Source of the DNA: Gammaproteobacteria bacterium
Lineage (GTDB): Bacteria; Pseudomonadota; Gammaproteobacteria; Ga0077554; Ga007554
Direction: 5' to 3'
Length of the DNA stretch: 64,000 bases
Assembly: GCA_040183005.1 (NCBI GenBank)
Contig: JAMPIW010000001.1
Span: 124,001-188,000 of the forward strand
Positions 26,454 through 38,063 of this stretch are shown piece by piece. Numbering within the stretch: the stretch's first letter is position 1; each line of letters opens with the position of its first letter. Made by a program: the position numbers and the translations under genes. Under the pieces are notes generated by a model. That model ran no database searches. It was given only the letters and a program-made list of their open reading frames with translations, and was not told the DNA's origin.

Positions 26454-27137
26454 ATGTATATCGTTCTTATCCTGCTTGGCATCCTCCTCGTTTTTGGCCC
26501 GCAACTCTGGGCGCGGCACGTTCTCAAGCGTTACAGTAAAACCCAGGATGACTTGCCGGGCACTGGCGGCCAATTGGCGCGGCACCTGCTGGACAAACAC
26601 GGACTGTTGGACGTGGGTGTGGAGCAGACCGAGAGCGGCGATCATTACGATCCTCTCGCCAAGCGCGTGCGGCTGAGCCCCGCCAATCTCAATGGCAAGT
26701 CGCTCACGGCCATGGCGGTGGCGGCGCACGAGGTGGGGCATGCCTTGCAGGATCAGGCCGGATATGGCCCCCTGAAGATGCGCAGCAATCTGGTGCAGAT
26801 CGCCCAGCGCACAGAAAAGCTGGCGTCCATGGCGATGCTGCTGATGCCCGTGGCGGCAGCGCTGGCGCGCTCCCCATCGGCAGGTTTTGCGCTATTTCTC
26901 GTGGGTGTTGCCGGTTTTGCCATGTCTACGCTTGTTCATCTCGTTACCCTGCCCGTGGAATGGGACGCCAGTTTTGGCCGGGCGTTGCCGGTGTTGCGCG
27001 ACGGGGGCTACATCTCGGCGCAGGAGGAACGCGCCGCGCGCCGGATCCTGCGGGCGTGCGCCTTCACCTACGTGGCCGGTTCGCTGGCCAGTTTGTTCAA
27101 TCTATGGCGCTGGATAGCGATATTGCGGCGCAGATAG
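26454..27137 (+). CDS. YugP-family zinc membrane protease
   Basis: A 227-residue integral membrane protein. Membrane helix about 2-18, zinc protease motif HEVGH (about residue 93-97, in AMAVAAHEVGHALQDQAGY), then two or three further helices. This is the layout of the YugP family of neutral zinc metallopeptidases. The start is ATG 26454 (MYIVLILLG). Substrate unknown. metH follows after 87 bases. Confidence 0.88.
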   Translation: MYIVLILLGILLVFGPQLWARHVLKRYSKTQDDLPGTGGQLARHLLDKHGLLDVGVEQTESGDHYDPLAKRVRLSPANLNGKSLTAMAVAAHEVGHALQDQAGYGPLKMRSNLVQIAQRTEKLASMAMLLMPVAAALARSPSAGFALFLVGVAGFAMSTLVHLVTLPVEWDASFGRALPVLRDGGYISAQEERAARRILRACAFTYVAGSLASLFNLWRWIAILRRR

Positions 27138-27224
27138 GCGATAATACCCTGTTATGTCTGTCCATCCGTCCTTTGAGATTTTGCTGGGTGCGGAACGTGC
27201 GTTCCTTGACCCAAACTACACTGA

Positions 27225-30200
27225 ATGCTTATGAAAAATAACTGCACTACCACCCTCGAACAGCTCCTGAAACAGCGCATCCTCATTCTGGACGGCGCGA
27301 TGGGGACGATGATCCAGACCTACAAGCTGGATGAAAAAGATTATCGCGGCACGCGCTTTGCCGATTTTGCGCATGATCTGAAGGGCAACAACGATCTGCT
27401 GACCCTCACCCAGCCACACATCATCCGCGCCATTCATACCGCCTATCTTGAGGCTGGGGCGGATATTCTTGAGACCAACACCTTCAATTCCACCTCGATC
27501 TCCATGGCCGACTACCACATGGAGGACCTGGTATACGAGTTGAATCTGGAAGCTGCGAAGCTCGCGCGCGCGGCGGCGGATGAGGTGCAGGCCAAAACGC
27601 CCGGCAAGCCGCGCTTCGTGGCGGGTGTGCTGGGGCCCACCAGCCGCACCGCCTCGATCTCACCCGATGTCAACGACCCCGGCTTTCGCAACGTCACCTT
27701 CGATCAACTGGTAGAGGCTTATACCGAGGCGATGCGTGGGCTGCTCGATGGCGGTGCGGATATCCTGATGGTCGAAACTATTTTCGACACGCTCAACGCC
27801 AAGGCGGCGCTGTTCGCTATTGATCAGTACTTTGAAGATCACCATGTGCGCGTGCCGGTCATGATCTCCGGCACGATTACCGACGCCAGCGGACGCACCC
27901 TGTCCGGGCAGACCACGGAGGCGTTCTGGAATTCCGTGTCGCACGTGCGGCCCTTGAGCATCGGCCTGAACTGCGCGCTTGGCGCCAAGGAACTGCGCCC
28001 CTACGTGCAGGAATTGTCCAGGATCGCCGACACCCATGTGAGCGCGCATCCCAACGCAGGCCTGCCCAACGCCTTTGGCGAGTATGACGAGACGCCGGAG
28101 ACGATGGCGGGCATCATCCGCGAATTCGCGGAAAGCGGCTTTCTCAATATCGTCGGCGGCTGCTGTGGCACCAGCCCCGCACACATCAAGGCGATTGCCG
28201 ATGCGGTAAGCCAAATCCCGCCGCGCATTGTGCCGGTGATCGAAAAGAAGTGCCGACTCTCAGGCCTGGAACCCTTCAATATTGGCGAGGACACGTTGTT
28301 CGTCAACGTCGGCGAGCGCACCAACGTGACCGGCTCGAAGGCCTTCGCGCGGCTCATCATTGGCGGTGAATTCGACAAGGCGCTCGACGTAGCACGCAAC
28401 CAGGTCGAAAGCGGCGCGCAGATTATCGACATCAATATGGACGAAGGCATGCTCGATTCGGAAAAGGCGATGGTGACCTTTCTGAAGCTGATCGCCTCCG
28501 AGCCCGACATCAGCCGCGTGCCGATCATGATCGACTCCTCCAAGTGGTCGGTGATCGAGGCGGGATTGAAGTGCGTGCAGGGCAAGCCTATCGTCAACTC
28601 CATCAGCATGAAGGAAGGCAAGGCGGAGTTTGTTGAGCGGGCCAAACTGGTGCGGCGTTATGGTGCGGCGGTGATCGTGATGGCGTTCGACGAACAGGGC
28701 CAGGCCGACACCCAGGCGCGCAAGGTGGAAATCTGCACCGAGTCCTACAATATTCTGGTCAATGAGGTCGGCTTTCCGCCCGAAGACATCATCTTCGACC
28801 CCAACATCTTCGCCGTCGCCACCGGCATCGAGGAACACAATAACTACGGCGTGGATTTCATCGAAGCCACGCGCATCATTAAGAAAGCCCTGCCCTATGC
28901 CAAGATCAGTGGAGGCGTGAGCAACGTCTCGTTCTCCTTCCGTGGCAATGAGCCAGTGCGCGAGGCCATCCACACTGTGTTCCTCTATCACGCTATCCAG
29001 GCGGGTCTGACGATGGGCATCGTCAATGCCGGGCAGTTGGGCGTGTATGCAGAGATCCCCAAGGATGTTCTGGAGCGCGTGGAGGACGTGATTCTCAATC
29101 GCCGCCCCGACGCCACCGAACGCCTGGTGGAGTTCGCCGAATCGGTCAAGGGCAGCGACAAGGCCAAGATCGAAGACCTCGCCTGGCGCAACGGCACGGT
29201 GACGGAGCGCCTTACGCATGCTCTGGTGAAGGGCATCACTACCCATGTCATCGAGGATACCGAAGAGGCGCGGCAGCAGGCGGTGCGTCCCATCCATGTG
29301 ATCGAAGGGCCGCTGATGGACGGCATGAACGTGGTCGGCGACCTGTTCGGCTCGGGCAAAATGTTCTTGCCGCAGGTGGTGAAAAGTGCGCGCGTCATGA
29401 AGCAGGCGGTGGCGCATCTCATACCGTATATTGAAGCGGAAAAAGAAGCCGGTGGCGGCGCACAAAAGGCCAAGGGCAAGATCCTCATGGCGACGGTGAA
29501 GGGCGATGTACACGACATTGGCAAGAACATCGTCGGCGTGGTGTTGCAGTGCAACAATTTCGACGTGGTCGATCTGGGCGTGATGGTGTCGTGCGCCAAA
29601 ATCCTGCAAACCGCGCGTGATGAAAAGGTCGATATCATCGGCCTGTCGGGCCTGATCACGCCGTCGCTGGAAGAGATGGCCTATGTCGCCAAAGAAATGG
29701 AGCGTGAAGGCTTCACCCTGCCGCTGCTGATCGGCGGCGCCACCACCTCGCGCGTGCACACCGCCGTAAAGATCGAGCCCGGCTATAGCGGCCCCACCGT
29801 TTATGTGACGGACGCCTCGCGTAGCGTGGGTGTGTGTACCTCACTGGTGAGCGATGACCTTAAAGATCCGTATGTAAGGGACATCAAGGCCGAATACGAA
29901 AAGATCCGCATCGAGCATAAGGGCAAAAAGGCATCGAGCAAGCGCTATACGCTGCTTGAGGCGCGCGAGCACGGCCTGAAAACCGACTGGGCCACCTATA
30001 CGCCGCCGCACCCCGCCTTCCTTGGCCTGAAGGCGCTTACCGATTACCCATTGCAGGACATCAGCGCACGCATCGACTGGACGCCGTTCTTCCAGACCTG
30101 GGAACTCTCTGGGCGTTATCCCAAAATTCTCAGTGACGCGAAGGTGGGCGAGGCCGCCACCCATTTGTTCAGTGATGCCCAGGCGATGCTCAAGCGCATC

Positions 30201-30923
30201 ATCGAGGAACGCTGGCTGCAAGCCAATGCCGTGATTGGCCTGTTCCCCGCCAATAGCGTGAACGAAGACATCGAAATCTATACCGATGAATCGCGCACCA
30301 ATGTGGCGATGACCTTTCACGCCCTGCGCCAGCAGATGATCAAGCCACCGGGCCGCCCCAATCTGTGCCTGGCTGATTTGATCGCGCCTAAGAGCAGCGG
30401 TGTGAAAGACTACATTGGTGCCTTCGCCGTTACCACTGGCATCGGTATCGACGCGCGTGTCGCCGAGTACGAGAAGAACCACGACGACTACAACAGCATC
30501 ATGTTAAAAGCCCTCGCCGACCGCCTTGCCGAAGCCTTTGCCGAATTCCTGCACGAACGCGTGCGCAAGGAATTTTGGGGTTACGCTAAAGATGAATGCT
30601 TAAGCAACGAAGAGCTGATTGAAGAAAAGTACCGCGGCATCCGCCCCGCCCCCGGCTATGCCGCCTGCCCCGATCACACCGAAAAAGGCCCGCTGTTCGA
30701 GTTGCTCCATGCGCCAGAAAATGCCGGGATCATCCTAACTGAAAGCTATGCCATGCTGCCCACCGCAGCGGTAAGCGGGTTTTATTTCGCGCATCCCGAA
30801 TCGAGCTATTTTTCCGTCGGCAAGATCGAGAAAGATCAGGTCGAGGACTATGCGCGGCGTAAGGGCATGACGGTCGAAGAGGCAGAGCGTTGGCTGGCGC
30901 CGGTGCTGGCGTATGACGCTTGA
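27225..30923 (+). CDS. metH: Cobalamin-dependent methionine synthase
   Basis: Transfers methyl from 5-methyltetrahydrofolate through B12 to homocysteine. It has 1232 residues, close to the 1227 of E. coli. The homocysteine domain has zinc cysteines C250, C313 and C314 ([12 protein letters not shown]). A pterin-binding domain follows ([15 protein letters not shown] onward). The B12 cap and Rossmann domain have DVHDIGKN with the cobalt-ligating His763, and the C-terminal SAM-dependent reactivation domain is complete ([12 protein letters not shown]). ATG 27225 and ATG 27231 are equally possible. No cobalamin or SAM riboswitch was recognised in the 87-base leader. Confidence 0.96.
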   Translation: MLMKNNCTTTLEQLLKQRILILDGAMGTMIQTYKLDEKDYRGTRFADFAHDLKGNNDLLTLTQPHIIRAIHTAYLEAGADILETNTFNSTSISMADYHMEDLVYELNLEAAKLARAAADEVQAKTPGKPRFVAGVLGPTSRTASISPDVNDPGFRNVTFDQLVEAYTEAMRGLLDGGADILMVETIFDTLNAKAALFAIDQYFEDHHVRVPVMISGTITDASGRTLSGQTTEAFWNSVSHVRPLSIGLNCALGAKELRPYVQELSRIADTHVSAHPNAGLPNAFGEYDETPETMAGIIREFAESGFLNIVGGCCGTSPAHIKAIADAVSQIPPRIVPVIEKKCRLSGLEPFNIGEDTLFVNVGERTNVTGSKAFARLIIGGEFDKALDVARNQVESGAQIIDINMDEGMLDSEKAMVTFLKLIASEPDISRVPIMIDSSKWSVIEAGLKCVQGKPIVNSISMKEGKAEFVERAKLVRRYGAAVIVMAFDEQGQADTQARKVEICTESYNILVNEVGFPPEDIIFDPNIFAVATGIEEHNNYGVDFIEATRIIKKALPYAKISGGVSNVSFSFRGNEPVREAIHTVFLYHAIQAGLTMGIVNAGQLGVYAEIPKDVLERVEDVILNRRPDATERLVEFAESVKGSDKAKIEDLAWRNGTVTERLTHALVKGITTHVIEDTEEARQQAVRPIHVIEGPLMDGMNVVGDLFGSGKMFLPQVVKSARVMKQAVAHLIPYIEAEKEAGGGAQKAKGKILMATVKGDVHDIGKNIVGVVLQCNNFDVVDLGVMVSCAKILQTARDEKVDIIGLSGLITPSLEEMAYVAKEMEREGFTLPLLIGGATTSRVHTAVKIEPGYSGPTVYVTDASRSVGVCTSLVSDDLKDPYVRDIKAEYEKIRIEHKGKKASSKRYTLLEAREHGLKTDWATYTPPHPAFLGLKALTDYPLQDISARIDWTPFFQTWELSGRYPKILSDAKVGEAATHLFSDAQAMLKRIIEERWLQANAVIGLFPANSVNEDIEIYTDESRTNVAMTFHALRQQMIKPPGRPNLCLADLIAPKSSGVKDYIGAFAVTTGIGIDARVAEYEKNHDDYNSIMLKALADRLAEAFAEFLHERVRKEFWGYAKDECLSNEELIEEKYRGIRPAPGYAACPDHTEKGPLFELLHAPENAGIILTESYAMLPTAAVSGFYFAHPESSYFSVGKIEKDQVEDYARRKGMTVEEAERWLAPVLAYDA

Positions 30924-30939
30924 ACCTTAAAACCGCTTT

Positions 30940-31075
30940 TTGTCCACGAAAAACACGAAATTCACGAAATAAAACAAAAACATGGATTGCTTCATCAATT
31001 CACCGGATGGGTGGCAAGTAAAATCGCTATATGTATTTGAGTATTTTCGTGTTTTTTCGTGACTTTCGTGGATAA
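30940..31075. repeat. Imperfect inverted repeat of CACGAAA units
   Basis: The left arm (30940-30970, TGTCCACGAAAAACACGAAA then TTCACGAAAT) is answered by a right arm (31042-31075) with TTTTCGTG, TTTTTTCGTG and CTTTCGTGGATAA. It fills the 167-base space between convergent metH and spoVR and may act as a two-way terminator or be a mobile repeat remnant. Confidence 0.7.
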
Positions 31076-31090
31076 CTGAGTGTTTCAGGT

Positions 31091-32590
31091 TCAGCTCTCC
31101 TTCCGGCACTCGTGCGTCACTTCCACCTCGCCATCCTCATGCACGGTTTCCATGCGCACGGTGAATCCCCATAACCGGGTGAGGTGTTTGAGCACTTCGT
31201 CCGCGTCGTCGTTCAATGGGCGCCGGTTGTGCTGGATGTGGCGCAGGGTCAGCGAGCGATCACCACGGCGATTAACGTTGTAGACCTGGATGTTGGGTTC
31301 GCGGTTACCCAGGTTGTAATTCTCTGCGAGCGCCTGGCGGATGTCGCGGTAGCCGCGTTCGTCATGTATTGCCGAGATTTCCAATTGATTGTCCATGTCG
31401 TCGTCGAGCACGGCGAACAGTTTCAGGTCACGGATCAGTTTGGGCGACAGGTATTGCGCGATAAAACTCTCGTCCTTGAAGTTACGCATGGCGAAATCCA
31501 ATGACTTGATCCAATCGCTACCGGCAAGATCCGGGAACCAGTGCCTGTCCTCATCGGTGGGGTGCTCGCAGATGCGGCGGATGTCGCTCATCATGGCGAA
31601 ACCCAGCGCATAGGGATTGATGCCGCTGTAGTACTTGCTGTCATACGGCGGCTGATAGACCACATTGGTGTGGGACTGCAGGAATTCGATCATGAAGCCG
31701 TCGCTGAGCAGGCCTTCGTCATACAGGGTATTGAGGATGGTATAGTGCCAGAAGGTCGCCCAGCCTTCGTTCATCACCTGGGTCTGGCGTTGCGGATAGA
31801 AATATTGCGCCATTTTTCTGACGATACGCACGACCTCGCGTTGCCACGGCTCCAGTAACGGGGCATTTTTCTCGATGAAATAGAGGAGATTTTCCTGCGG
31901 TTCCGGCGGGAAATGCTCTTCCTCCTGCACATTGGTACGCTTGTCAGTCACCGGCACGGTGCGCCACAGGTCGTTGATGCGCGATTGCAGATACTCTTCC
32001 CGCTCCTTGTGCCGTTGCTGCTCCTCTTGCAGAGAGAGGCGGGCGGGCCGTTTGTAGCGGTCTACGCCGTAATTCATCAGGGCGTGACAAGAATCCAGCA
32101 CCGCCTCGACCTCATCGGCACCATAGCGCTGTTCACACTCGGCGATGTAGTTTCGTGCGAATAGCAGATAGTCGACGATGGATTCCGCATCTGTCCAGGC
32201 GCGGAACAGATAATTGCCCTTGAAAAAGGAGTTGTGGCCATAAGCGGCGTGGGCGATAACCAGGGCCTGCATCATCATGGTGTTTTCTTCCATGAGGTAA
32301 GCGATGCACGGACTGGAGTTGATGACGATCTCATACGCCAGGCCCATCTGGCCGCGCCGGTATCGCTGCTCGACGCCGAGGAACTGCTTGCCGAACGACC
32401 AATGTGCATAGCCCACCGGCATGCCCACATAGGAATAGGCGTCCATCATCTGTTCTGCGGTGATGATTTCTATCTGGTTAGGATAGGTGTCGAGCTTGTA
32501 ATGTGCGGCAACACGGGCAATCTCATTGTGATATGTGTCGAGCAGATCAAACGTCCACTCGGATGTTTCGGATAACACGCGATTTTCCAT
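31091..32590 (-). CDS. spoVR: SpoVR/YcgB family protein
   Basis: A 499-residue protein. ATG 32590 is chosen because it lies one base after the stop of the upstream yeaH-like gene. The family sequence is clear: LDTYPNQIEIITAEQMMDAY, MPVGYAHWSFGKQF, the acidic/His-rich MNEGWATFWHYTI and PYALGFAMM. In non-spore-forming Proteobacteria SpoVR homologues are co-expressed with PrkA/YeaG and YeaH in stationary phase and stress; the biochemical role is unknown. It is the third and last gene of that cassette. Confidence 0.93.
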   Translation of the reverse strand: MENRVLSETSEWTFDLLDTYHNEIARVAAHYKLDTYPNQIEIITAEQMMDAYSYVGMPVGYAHWSFGKQFLGVEQRYRRGQMGLAYEIVINSSPCIAYLMEENTMMMQALVIAHAAYGHNSFFKGNYLFRAWTDAESIVDYLLFARNYIAECEQRYGADEVEAVLDSCHALMNYGVDRYKRPARLSLQEEQQRHKEREEYLQSRINDLWRTVPVTDKRTNVQEEEHFPPEPQENLLYFIEKNAPLLEPWQREVVRIVRKMAQYFYPQRQTQVMNEGWATFWHYTILNTLYDEGLLSDGFMIEFLQSHTNVVYQPPYDSKYYSGINPYALGFAMMSDIRRICEHPTDEDRHWFPDLAGSDWIKSLDFAMRNFKDESFIAQYLSPKLIRDLKLFAVLDDDMDNQLEISAIHDERGYRDIRQALAENYNLGNREPNIQVYNVNRRGDRSLTLRHIQHNRRPLNDDADEVLKHLTRLWGFTVRMETVHEDGEVEVTHECRKES

Positions 32591-32591
32591 G

Positions 32592-33854
32592 TCACACCAG
32601 CTTTTTCTGGAAGAGTTTGCGAAACACGGGATAGATATCCGCAGGTTCGGTAATATGCTGCATGGCAAAATTCGAGCAGGACCGCTTCACTGTCAGATAT
32701 TCGCGCCACAGCCCCTGGTGATTCTCTTCGGTGATCTCGATGTAGGCGTAATACTGTACGTTCGGCATGATGGCGTTGATCAGAATGTCGCGGCAGATCG
32801 GTGAATCGTCGGTCCAGTTATCGCCGTCGGAGGCCTGCGCACCGTAGATGTTCCATTCCGACGAGGGGTAGCGCTCCTTGATAATGTCATGCATCATTTC
32901 CAGCGCGCTCGACACCACCGTGCCGCCGGTCTCGCGCGAATAGAAAAATTCCTGTTCGTCGACTTCCTTGGCGACGGTGTGATGGCGGATGAACACCAGC
33001 TCGATCCGCTCATAGCTGCGTGTCAGGAACAGATACAGCAGCGTGAAGAAGCGTTTGGCCATATCCTTTTTGCCCTCATCCATTGAGCCGGACACATCCA
33101 TCAGGCAAAACATCACCGCCTGCGTCGTGGGCTGCGGTTGTTTGATGCGGTTGTTGTATTTCAGGTCAAAGGTGTCGATAAACGGAATCGCACGGATTTT
33201 GGCCTTAAGCCGGAGGATCTCCTCTTGCAGCGCCATGACCAGCGCGCCACCCTCGCCCTCCGTGACCAACAGTAGTTCCAGCTCCTGTTCGGCCTCACGC
33301 AGACGACGGGAGTACGGATTGCGTGTGGCGATGCGCCGGCTCAGCGAGCTCTTCATCGAGCGCACCACATTCAAGTTGCTGGGCACGCCGTCGGAGGTAT
33401 AACCGGCGCGCACCGATTTATACAGCACCTGTTTGGCCAGTTGCGTCTTGATCAGGTCGGGCAACTCCAAGTCTTCGAAAAACAGATCGAGGAATTCCTC
33501 GCGCGACAACTCGAAGCTGAACTCGTCTTCACCCTCGCCGCTGTTGCTGGCTTTGCCTTTGCCGCCACCTCCCCCGCCGGAGGGACGTGATACACGGTCG
33601 CCCGTGACGAAATCGCTGTTGCCGGGATGGATGCCCTCGCGTTTGCCGCCGGGGCCATGGCCAAACACTGGCTCCGAGATGTCCCGGGCCGGAATGTTGA
33701 TCTTCTCGCCACGCTCCAGGTCTGTGATGGAACGGCCAGACATGGCGTCGCCCACGGCCTTTTTTATCTGGCCCTTGAAGCGCCGGATAAATTTCTGGCG
33801 ATTGACCGCGCTCTTGTTCTTGCCGTTCAATCGTCTGTCGATAAATTGCGCCAC
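32592..33854 (-). CDS. yeaH: YeaH-type DUF444 protein with VWA-like domain
   Basis: A 420-residue cytoplasmic protein of the DUF444 family. The N-terminus [20 protein letters not shown] is typical. A glycine-rich, charged linker lies near 85-110. The von Willebrand-like metal site [12 protein letters not shown] follows at about residue 253. It is the partner of PrkA/YeaG in many Proteobacteria and probably mediates its interactions. It lies between prkA and spoVR, in the same direction. Confidence 0.93.
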   Translation of the reverse strand: MAQFIDRRLNGKNKSAVNRQKFIRRFKGQIKKAVGDAMSGRSITDLERGEKINIPARDISEPVFGHGPGGKREGIHPGNSDFVTGDRVSRPSGGGGGGKGKASNSGEGEDEFSFELSREEFLDLFFEDLELPDLIKTQLAKQVLYKSVRAGYTSDGVPSNLNVVRSMKSSLSRRIATRNPYSRRLREAEQELELLLVTEGEGGALVMALQEEILRLKAKIRAIPFIDTFDLKYNNRIKQPQPTTQAVMFCLMDVSGSMDEGKKDMAKRFFTLLYLFLTRSYERIELVFIRHHTVAKEVDEQEFFYSRETGGTVVSSALEMMHDIIKERYPSSEWNIYGAQASDGDNWTDDSPICRDILINAIMPNVQYYAYIEITEENHQGLWREYLTVKRSCSNFAMQHITEPADIYPVFRKLFQKKLV

Positions 33855-33907
33855 GGATCGATCCTATTTTAGGTAGGGACGGCTGTCCCTCTCGCCCATT
33901 TAGTAGA

Positions 33908-33968
33908 TGTAGGGTGCGCCGCGCGCACCACAGAAAACGAGCAATTGGTGCGCGCGGCGCACCCTACA
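33908..33968. repeat. Perfect 23-bp palindrome with GCGC-rich arms
   Basis: TGTAGGGTGCGCCGCGCGCA plus CCA (33908-33930) pairs perfectly with 33946-33968 across a 15-base loop. It lies between prkA and yeaH, where it could lower readthrough or stabilise the upstream mRNA. The short palindrome at 12006-12026 shares its AGGGTGCGC arm. Confidence 0.85.
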
Positions 33969-33979
33969 CCTGCGTCACA

Positions 33980-35902
33980 TCACGACGACTTGCGGGTGCG
34001 CAGATGCCATTCACACAGCAGCCGTACCTGCTTTGACGTATAGCCCTTATGCACCATGCGCGCTACGAAGTCTTCGTGCTTCTTCTTGTCATCGGTGGAG
34101 GACTTGGTGTTGAAGGAGATCACCGGCAGCAGGTCTTCCGTGCTGGAGAACATCTTTTTCTCGATCACCACGCGCAGTTTTTCGTAGCTGGTCCACGCCG
34201 GGTTCTTGCCGCCGAGGGCGGCACGTGCGCGCAGCGTGAAGTTGACGATTTCGTTGCGGAAATCCTTGGGATTGCTGATGCCCGCAGGCTTTTCGATTTT
34301 TTCCAGCTCCCCGTTCAGCGCGGCCCGGTCGAAGATCTCGCCAGTGTCTTGGTCACGGTATTCCGAATCCTGGATCCAGTAATCAGCATAGGTGACGTAG
34401 CGGTCGAAGATGTTCTGGCCGAACTCGGAGTATGACTCCAAGTACGCCGTCTGTATCTCCTTGCCGATGAATTCGGCGTAACGCGGTGCGAGATAGCCTT
34501 TGAGGTACGCAAGATAGCGCTCCATGATGTCGGGTGGGAATTGCTCCTGTTCGATCTGCTGCTCGATAATGTACAGCAGATGCACCGGATTGGCCGCAAC
34601 CTCGACAGTGTCGTGATTGAAGACGCGGGAAAGAATCTTGAACGCAAAGCGCGTCGATAAACCGTTCATGCCCTCGTCCACCCCGGCGTAATCGCGGTAT
34701 TCCTGATAGGATTTCGCCTTTGGGTCAACATCCTTCAGATTCTCACCGTCGTAGACACGCATCTTGGAGTAGATATTCGAATTCTCCGGCTCCTTGAGGC
34801 GCGACAACACCGCGAACTGCGCCATCATCTCCAGCGTGCCCGGCGCGCAAGGGGCCTGCGACAGCGAGCTATTCTTGAGCAGCTTCTGATAGATCTTCAC
34901 CTCGTCGGAGGCGCGCAGGCAATACGGCACCTTGACGATATAGATACGGTCGAGGAAGGCCTCGTTATTTTTGTTGTTCTTGAAGGAGGTCCACTCGGAC
35001 TCGTTGGAGTGCGCGAGCACGATGCCGTTGAAGGGGATCGCGGCAAAGCCTTCCGTACCCTTATAGTTGCCTTCCTGAGTAGCCGTGAGCAGAGGGTGTA
35101 GTACCTTGATCGGCGCCTTGAACATCTCGACGAATTCCAGCAGACCCTGGTTGGCCAGGCACAGGCCGCCGGAATAGCTGTAGGCGTCCGGGTCGTCCTG
35201 GGAGTACTGCTCCAGCTTGCGGATGTCCACCTTGCCGACCAGCGAGGAGATATCCTGATTGTTCTCGTCGCCGGGTTCGGTTTTGGCAATGCCGGTTTGC
35301 TCCAGCACCGATGGATGCAGCTTCACCACCCTGAACTTGGTGATGTCGCCATTGAATTCGTGCAAGCGCTTCACCGCCCACGGCGACATGATGCCGGGTA
35401 GGTAGCGGCGTGGCACGCCGTAGTCCTCCTCAAGGATCTGACCATCTTCCGCCGGCGAAAACAGCCCCAGCGGCGATTCGTTGACGGGCGAATCCTTGAT
35501 GGCGTAGAACGGCATCTTCTCCATCAGCGACTTGAGCTTTTCGGCCAGCGACGATTTGCCGCCACCGGGTGGGCCGAGCAGGTAGATGATCTGCTTTCTC
35601 TCTTCCAGCCCCTGGGCCGCATGGCGGAAGTAGGATACGATCTGCTCGATGGTTTCCTCCATGCCGTAAAATTCGCGGAAGGCCGGGTAGATCTTGATCA
35701 CCTTGTTGGAAAAGAGCCGGCTCAGGCGCGGGTCGGTCTGGGTGTCCAGCGTTTCCGGTTCGCCTATGGCCATCAACATCCGCTCTGCCGCGCTGGCGTA
35801 GGCGGAAGGATCCTTCTTGCAGAGTTCCAGGTACTCCTGCAAGGACATCTCCTCCTGCTTGCTTTCTTCGTAGCGGGATATGTAGCTGTTGAAAATATTC
35901 AT
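33980..35902 (-). CDS. prkA: PrkA/YeaG family serine protein kinase
   Basis: A 640-residue AAA-type kinase from ATG 35902 (GAGGTGATC before it). The Walker A motif GPPGGGKS is at residues 110-117 and the C-terminal kinase-like domain is present (VISFNTKSSTDDKKKHEDFV). In E. coli YeaG acts with YeaH in nitrogen-starvation and stationary-phase adaptation. Here it leads the cassette followed by yeaH and spoVR. A 494-base gene-free stretch lies upstream and would hold its promoter. Confidence 0.94.
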   Translation of the reverse strand: MNIFNSYISRYEESKQEEMSLQEYLELCKKDPSAYASAAERMLMAIGEPETLDTQTDPRLSRLFSNKVIKIYPAFREFYGMEETIEQIVSYFRHAAQGLEERKQIIYLLGPPGGGKSSLAEKLKSLMEKMPFYAIKDSPVNESPLGLFSPAEDGQILEEDYGVPRRYLPGIMSPWAVKRLHEFNGDITKFRVVKLHPSVLEQTGIAKTEPGDENNQDISSLVGKVDIRKLEQYSQDDPDAYSYSGGLCLANQGLLEFVEMFKAPIKVLHPLLTATQEGNYKGTEGFAAIPFNGIVLAHSNESEWTSFKNNKNNEAFLDRIYIVKVPYCLRASDEVKIYQKLLKNSSLSQAPCAPGTLEMMAQFAVLSRLKEPENSNIYSKMRVYDGENLKDVDPKAKSYQEYRDYAGVDEGMNGLSTRFAFKILSRVFNHDTVEVAANPVHLLYIIEQQIEQEQFPPDIMERYLAYLKGYLAPRYAEFIGKEIQTAYLESYSEFGQNIFDRYVTYADYWIQDSEYRDQDTGEIFDRAALNGELEKIEKPAGISNPKDFRNEIVNFTLRARAALGGKNPAWTSYEKLRVVIEKKMFSSTEDLLPVISFNTKSSTDDKKKHEDFVARMVHKGYTSKQVRLLCEWHLRTRKSS

Positions 35903-36396
35903 ACTGATCACCTCGTTGCGATATGCCGCCTGACGCGCAGGTTACCCACAGGCTTATTTAAGCGCGGGCACCATTCCCTTGTCTATTTTCAAGCAAAACG
36001 TGGGCCAACATTTAGCTGCTGGGAATGCCTTCATCAATATATGCAACAGCCTAAGCCCGCACTTTCCATGTCCAGTAAACCACGGTCCGTATCCATATTG
36101 CCGGACGGATGCATGTCCGCTTCGCCTCAGCGTCATTATGACAACAGCCGGTTACCATTTTTTGACGCCGCGCCGGAATCGTGTCTCTCGCAGTCCACCC
36201 GGTAAAATTTGACCGGAAACCTGTGCGATTGTTCCAAGCATGAAACACTGTGAAACGATACGTCCAGAAAATCAAGCGCGGGTAACAAGCGTGTCCGGCG
36301 TGCCTCAAGAATCGCCGTCTGATGCCGATAGCTCAAACACGATACCGGCACAAGGGTTGTGCCGATGCTTTAGCGAGGCCTCCCGGGGGGTGTTTC
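35903..36396. other. Gene-free region between divergent prkA and chemoreceptor gene
   Basis: No convincing open frame is seen on either strand. A perfect small hairpin CGGCACAA-ggg-TTGTGCCG lies at about 36345-36363, shortly before the chemoreceptor start. Promoters for both flanking genes must lie here, but no clear -35/-10 or sigma54 site was identified. Confidence 0.5.
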
Positions 36397-38028
36397 ATGA
36401 GTTTTCTGGAAAAAATGACTATCAAGGCGCGTTTGACGATTTTGGTGGGGTTCATGGCGGTGTTGATGGTGGTCCTCGGTGCAATGGGGTTGCACGCCAC
36501 CAAGGCATCGAATGAGAGTTTGCGCACGGTATATGTCGACCGCATGGTGCCAGTGGAACAGATTTCTTCTATCTTGAATAATAACATGTCCAGCCGTCTC
36601 CATATCCTGAAGGCATTGGAAAGCCCCACGCCGGAGCAGATCCAGGCCACGATTGACCAGGTGCGGCAGAACCGCGAACAAATCAATCAAAAGTGGAAGG
36701 AGTACATGGCCACCTCTCTGACACCGGAAGAAAAGCAACTGGCGGACAAGCTCGCCGCTGACCGGAAACGGTTTGTCGAGGATGGGTTAGTGCCGGTAAT
36801 AGCCCTGTTGCGTGACGGCAAGCTGGATGCGGCCCGTAACATCACCCATCAATTTCTCGAGCCTGCCTATGGCCCCGTCCAAGAGGGTGCCAAGGCGCTC
36901 CTGAAGCTGCAAATGGATGTCGCCAAAGAGGAATACGAGAAGGCCCAGCACACCTATGAAATCACCCGCAACATCACTATCGCAGGTATGGTGGTGTGCA
37001 TTGCCCTGGCCGTGCTGCTCGCCTTTTTCACTGTGCGCGGCATCACCCGTGGCGTTGCGGAATTGGAACGCGCTACGGCGCGGCTGGCAGACGGGGATTT
37101 GAATGCCCGGGTCAACAATCACAGCGCTGACGAGTTGGGCCGGGTGGCCAAAGCCTTCAATCACATGGCGGACAGATTCAAGAATACCATCGGAGAAGTG
37201 TCGGGTTCTACATCCCAGTTGGCCGCTGCGGCAGAGCAACTTTCTGCAGTGAGCATGCAGACCAGCCATGGTATTGCCCAGCAGCAATCGGAAACCGATC
37301 AGGTTGCCACCGCCATGAACGAGATGTCCGCCACGGTGCAGGATGTGGCGCGCAATGCGGAGCAGGCGGCAAGCGCGGCGCGCAATGCGGATGCAGAGGC
37401 GCAAAAGGGTAAACGGGTGGTGGGTGACAACATCGACGCCATTGACGCACTGGCCGCCGAGGTGGAAAGGGCCGCCCAGGTGATTCAAAAACTGGAGGCG
37501 GAGAGCGGCAGTATCGGCACGGTGGTGGATGTCATCAAGAGCATCGCCGAGCAGACCAATCTTCTGGCATTGAATGCCGCTATCGAGGCCGCACGCGCCG
37601 GTGAGCAGGGGCGAGGATTCGCCGTGGTGGCCGACGAGGTGCGTACCCTCGCCAGCCGCACCCAGCAATCCACGCAAGAGATCCAGCAAATGATCCAGCG
37701 CCTGCAAGTGGGCGCCAGCGAGGCGGTAAAGGTAATGGTACAGGGGCGCAGTCAGGCACAGGACGCCGTGAAACAGGCGGCCCAGGCCGGCGAGTCGCTA
37801 GAAGCTATCACCCGCGCCGTGGCCAATATCACCGACATGAACACGCAGATCGCCAGCGCGGCGGAAGAGCAAAGCGCGGTGAGCGAGGAGATCAACCGCA
37901 ACATCGTCACCATCAGCCAAGTCGGCAGCCAGACCGCTGCAGGCGCGCAGCAGACCTCCTCCGCCAGCGAGGAACTGGCGCGGCTGGCGGCACAGTTACA
38001 GACGCTGGTGGGGCGGTTCAGGGTCTGA
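36397..38028 (+). CDS. Methyl-accepting chemotaxis protein with four-helix-bundle sensor
   Basis: A 543-residue transmembrane chemoreceptor from ATG 36397 (G-rich SD at 36384-36390). Order: membrane helix (about 11-31), periplasmic four-helix-bundle ligand domain (about 35-190), second membrane helix (about 195-217, [19 protein letters not shown]), HAMP, then the cytoplasmic signalling domain with the hairpin tip [20 protein letters not shown] that docks CheA/CheW. The last part is almost identical in DNA to the next gene. No che genes are nearby. The ligand is unknown. Confidence 0.93.
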   Translation: MSFLEKMTIKARLTILVGFMAVLMVVLGAMGLHATKASNESLRTVYVDRMVPVEQISSILNNNMSSRLHILKALESPTPEQIQATIDQVRQNREQINQKWKEYMATSLTPEEKQLADKLAADRKRFVEDGLVPVIALLRDGKLDAARNITHQFLEPAYGPVQEGAKALLKLQMDVAKEEYEKAQHTYEITRNITIAGMVVCIALAVLLAFFTVRGITRGVAELERATARLADGDLNARVNNHSADELGRVAKAFNHMADRFKNTIGEVSGSTSQLAAAAEQLSAVSMQTSHGIAQQQSETDQVATAMNEMSATVQDVARNAEQAASAARNADAEAQKGKRVVGDNIDAIDALAAEVERAAQVIQKLEAESGSIGTVVDVIKSIAEQTNLLALNAAIEAARAGEQGRGFAVVADEVRTLASRTQQSTQEIQQMIQRLQVGASEAVKVMVQGRSQAQDAVKQAAQAGESLEAITRAVANITDMNTQIASAAEEQSAVSEEINRNIVTISQVGSQTAAGAQQTSSASEELARLAAQLQTLVGRFRV

Positions 38029-38063
38029 TTTGTGGACGTGGCTTTTACATCCAGGAGGAATCA

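Noticed and set aside
28260-29759. 499-codon minus-strand open frame inside metH
   Set aside because: It lies fully opposite the highly conserved methionine synthase gene and shows a His/Arg-rich composition typical of antisense shadows.
36340-36366. Possible sigma54 promoter or c-di-GMP riboswitch before the chemoreceptor gene
   Set aside because: The GGCAC-like segment lacks the GC at the right distance for sigma54, and the GEMM riboswitch core phrases are not present; it is only a small hairpin.
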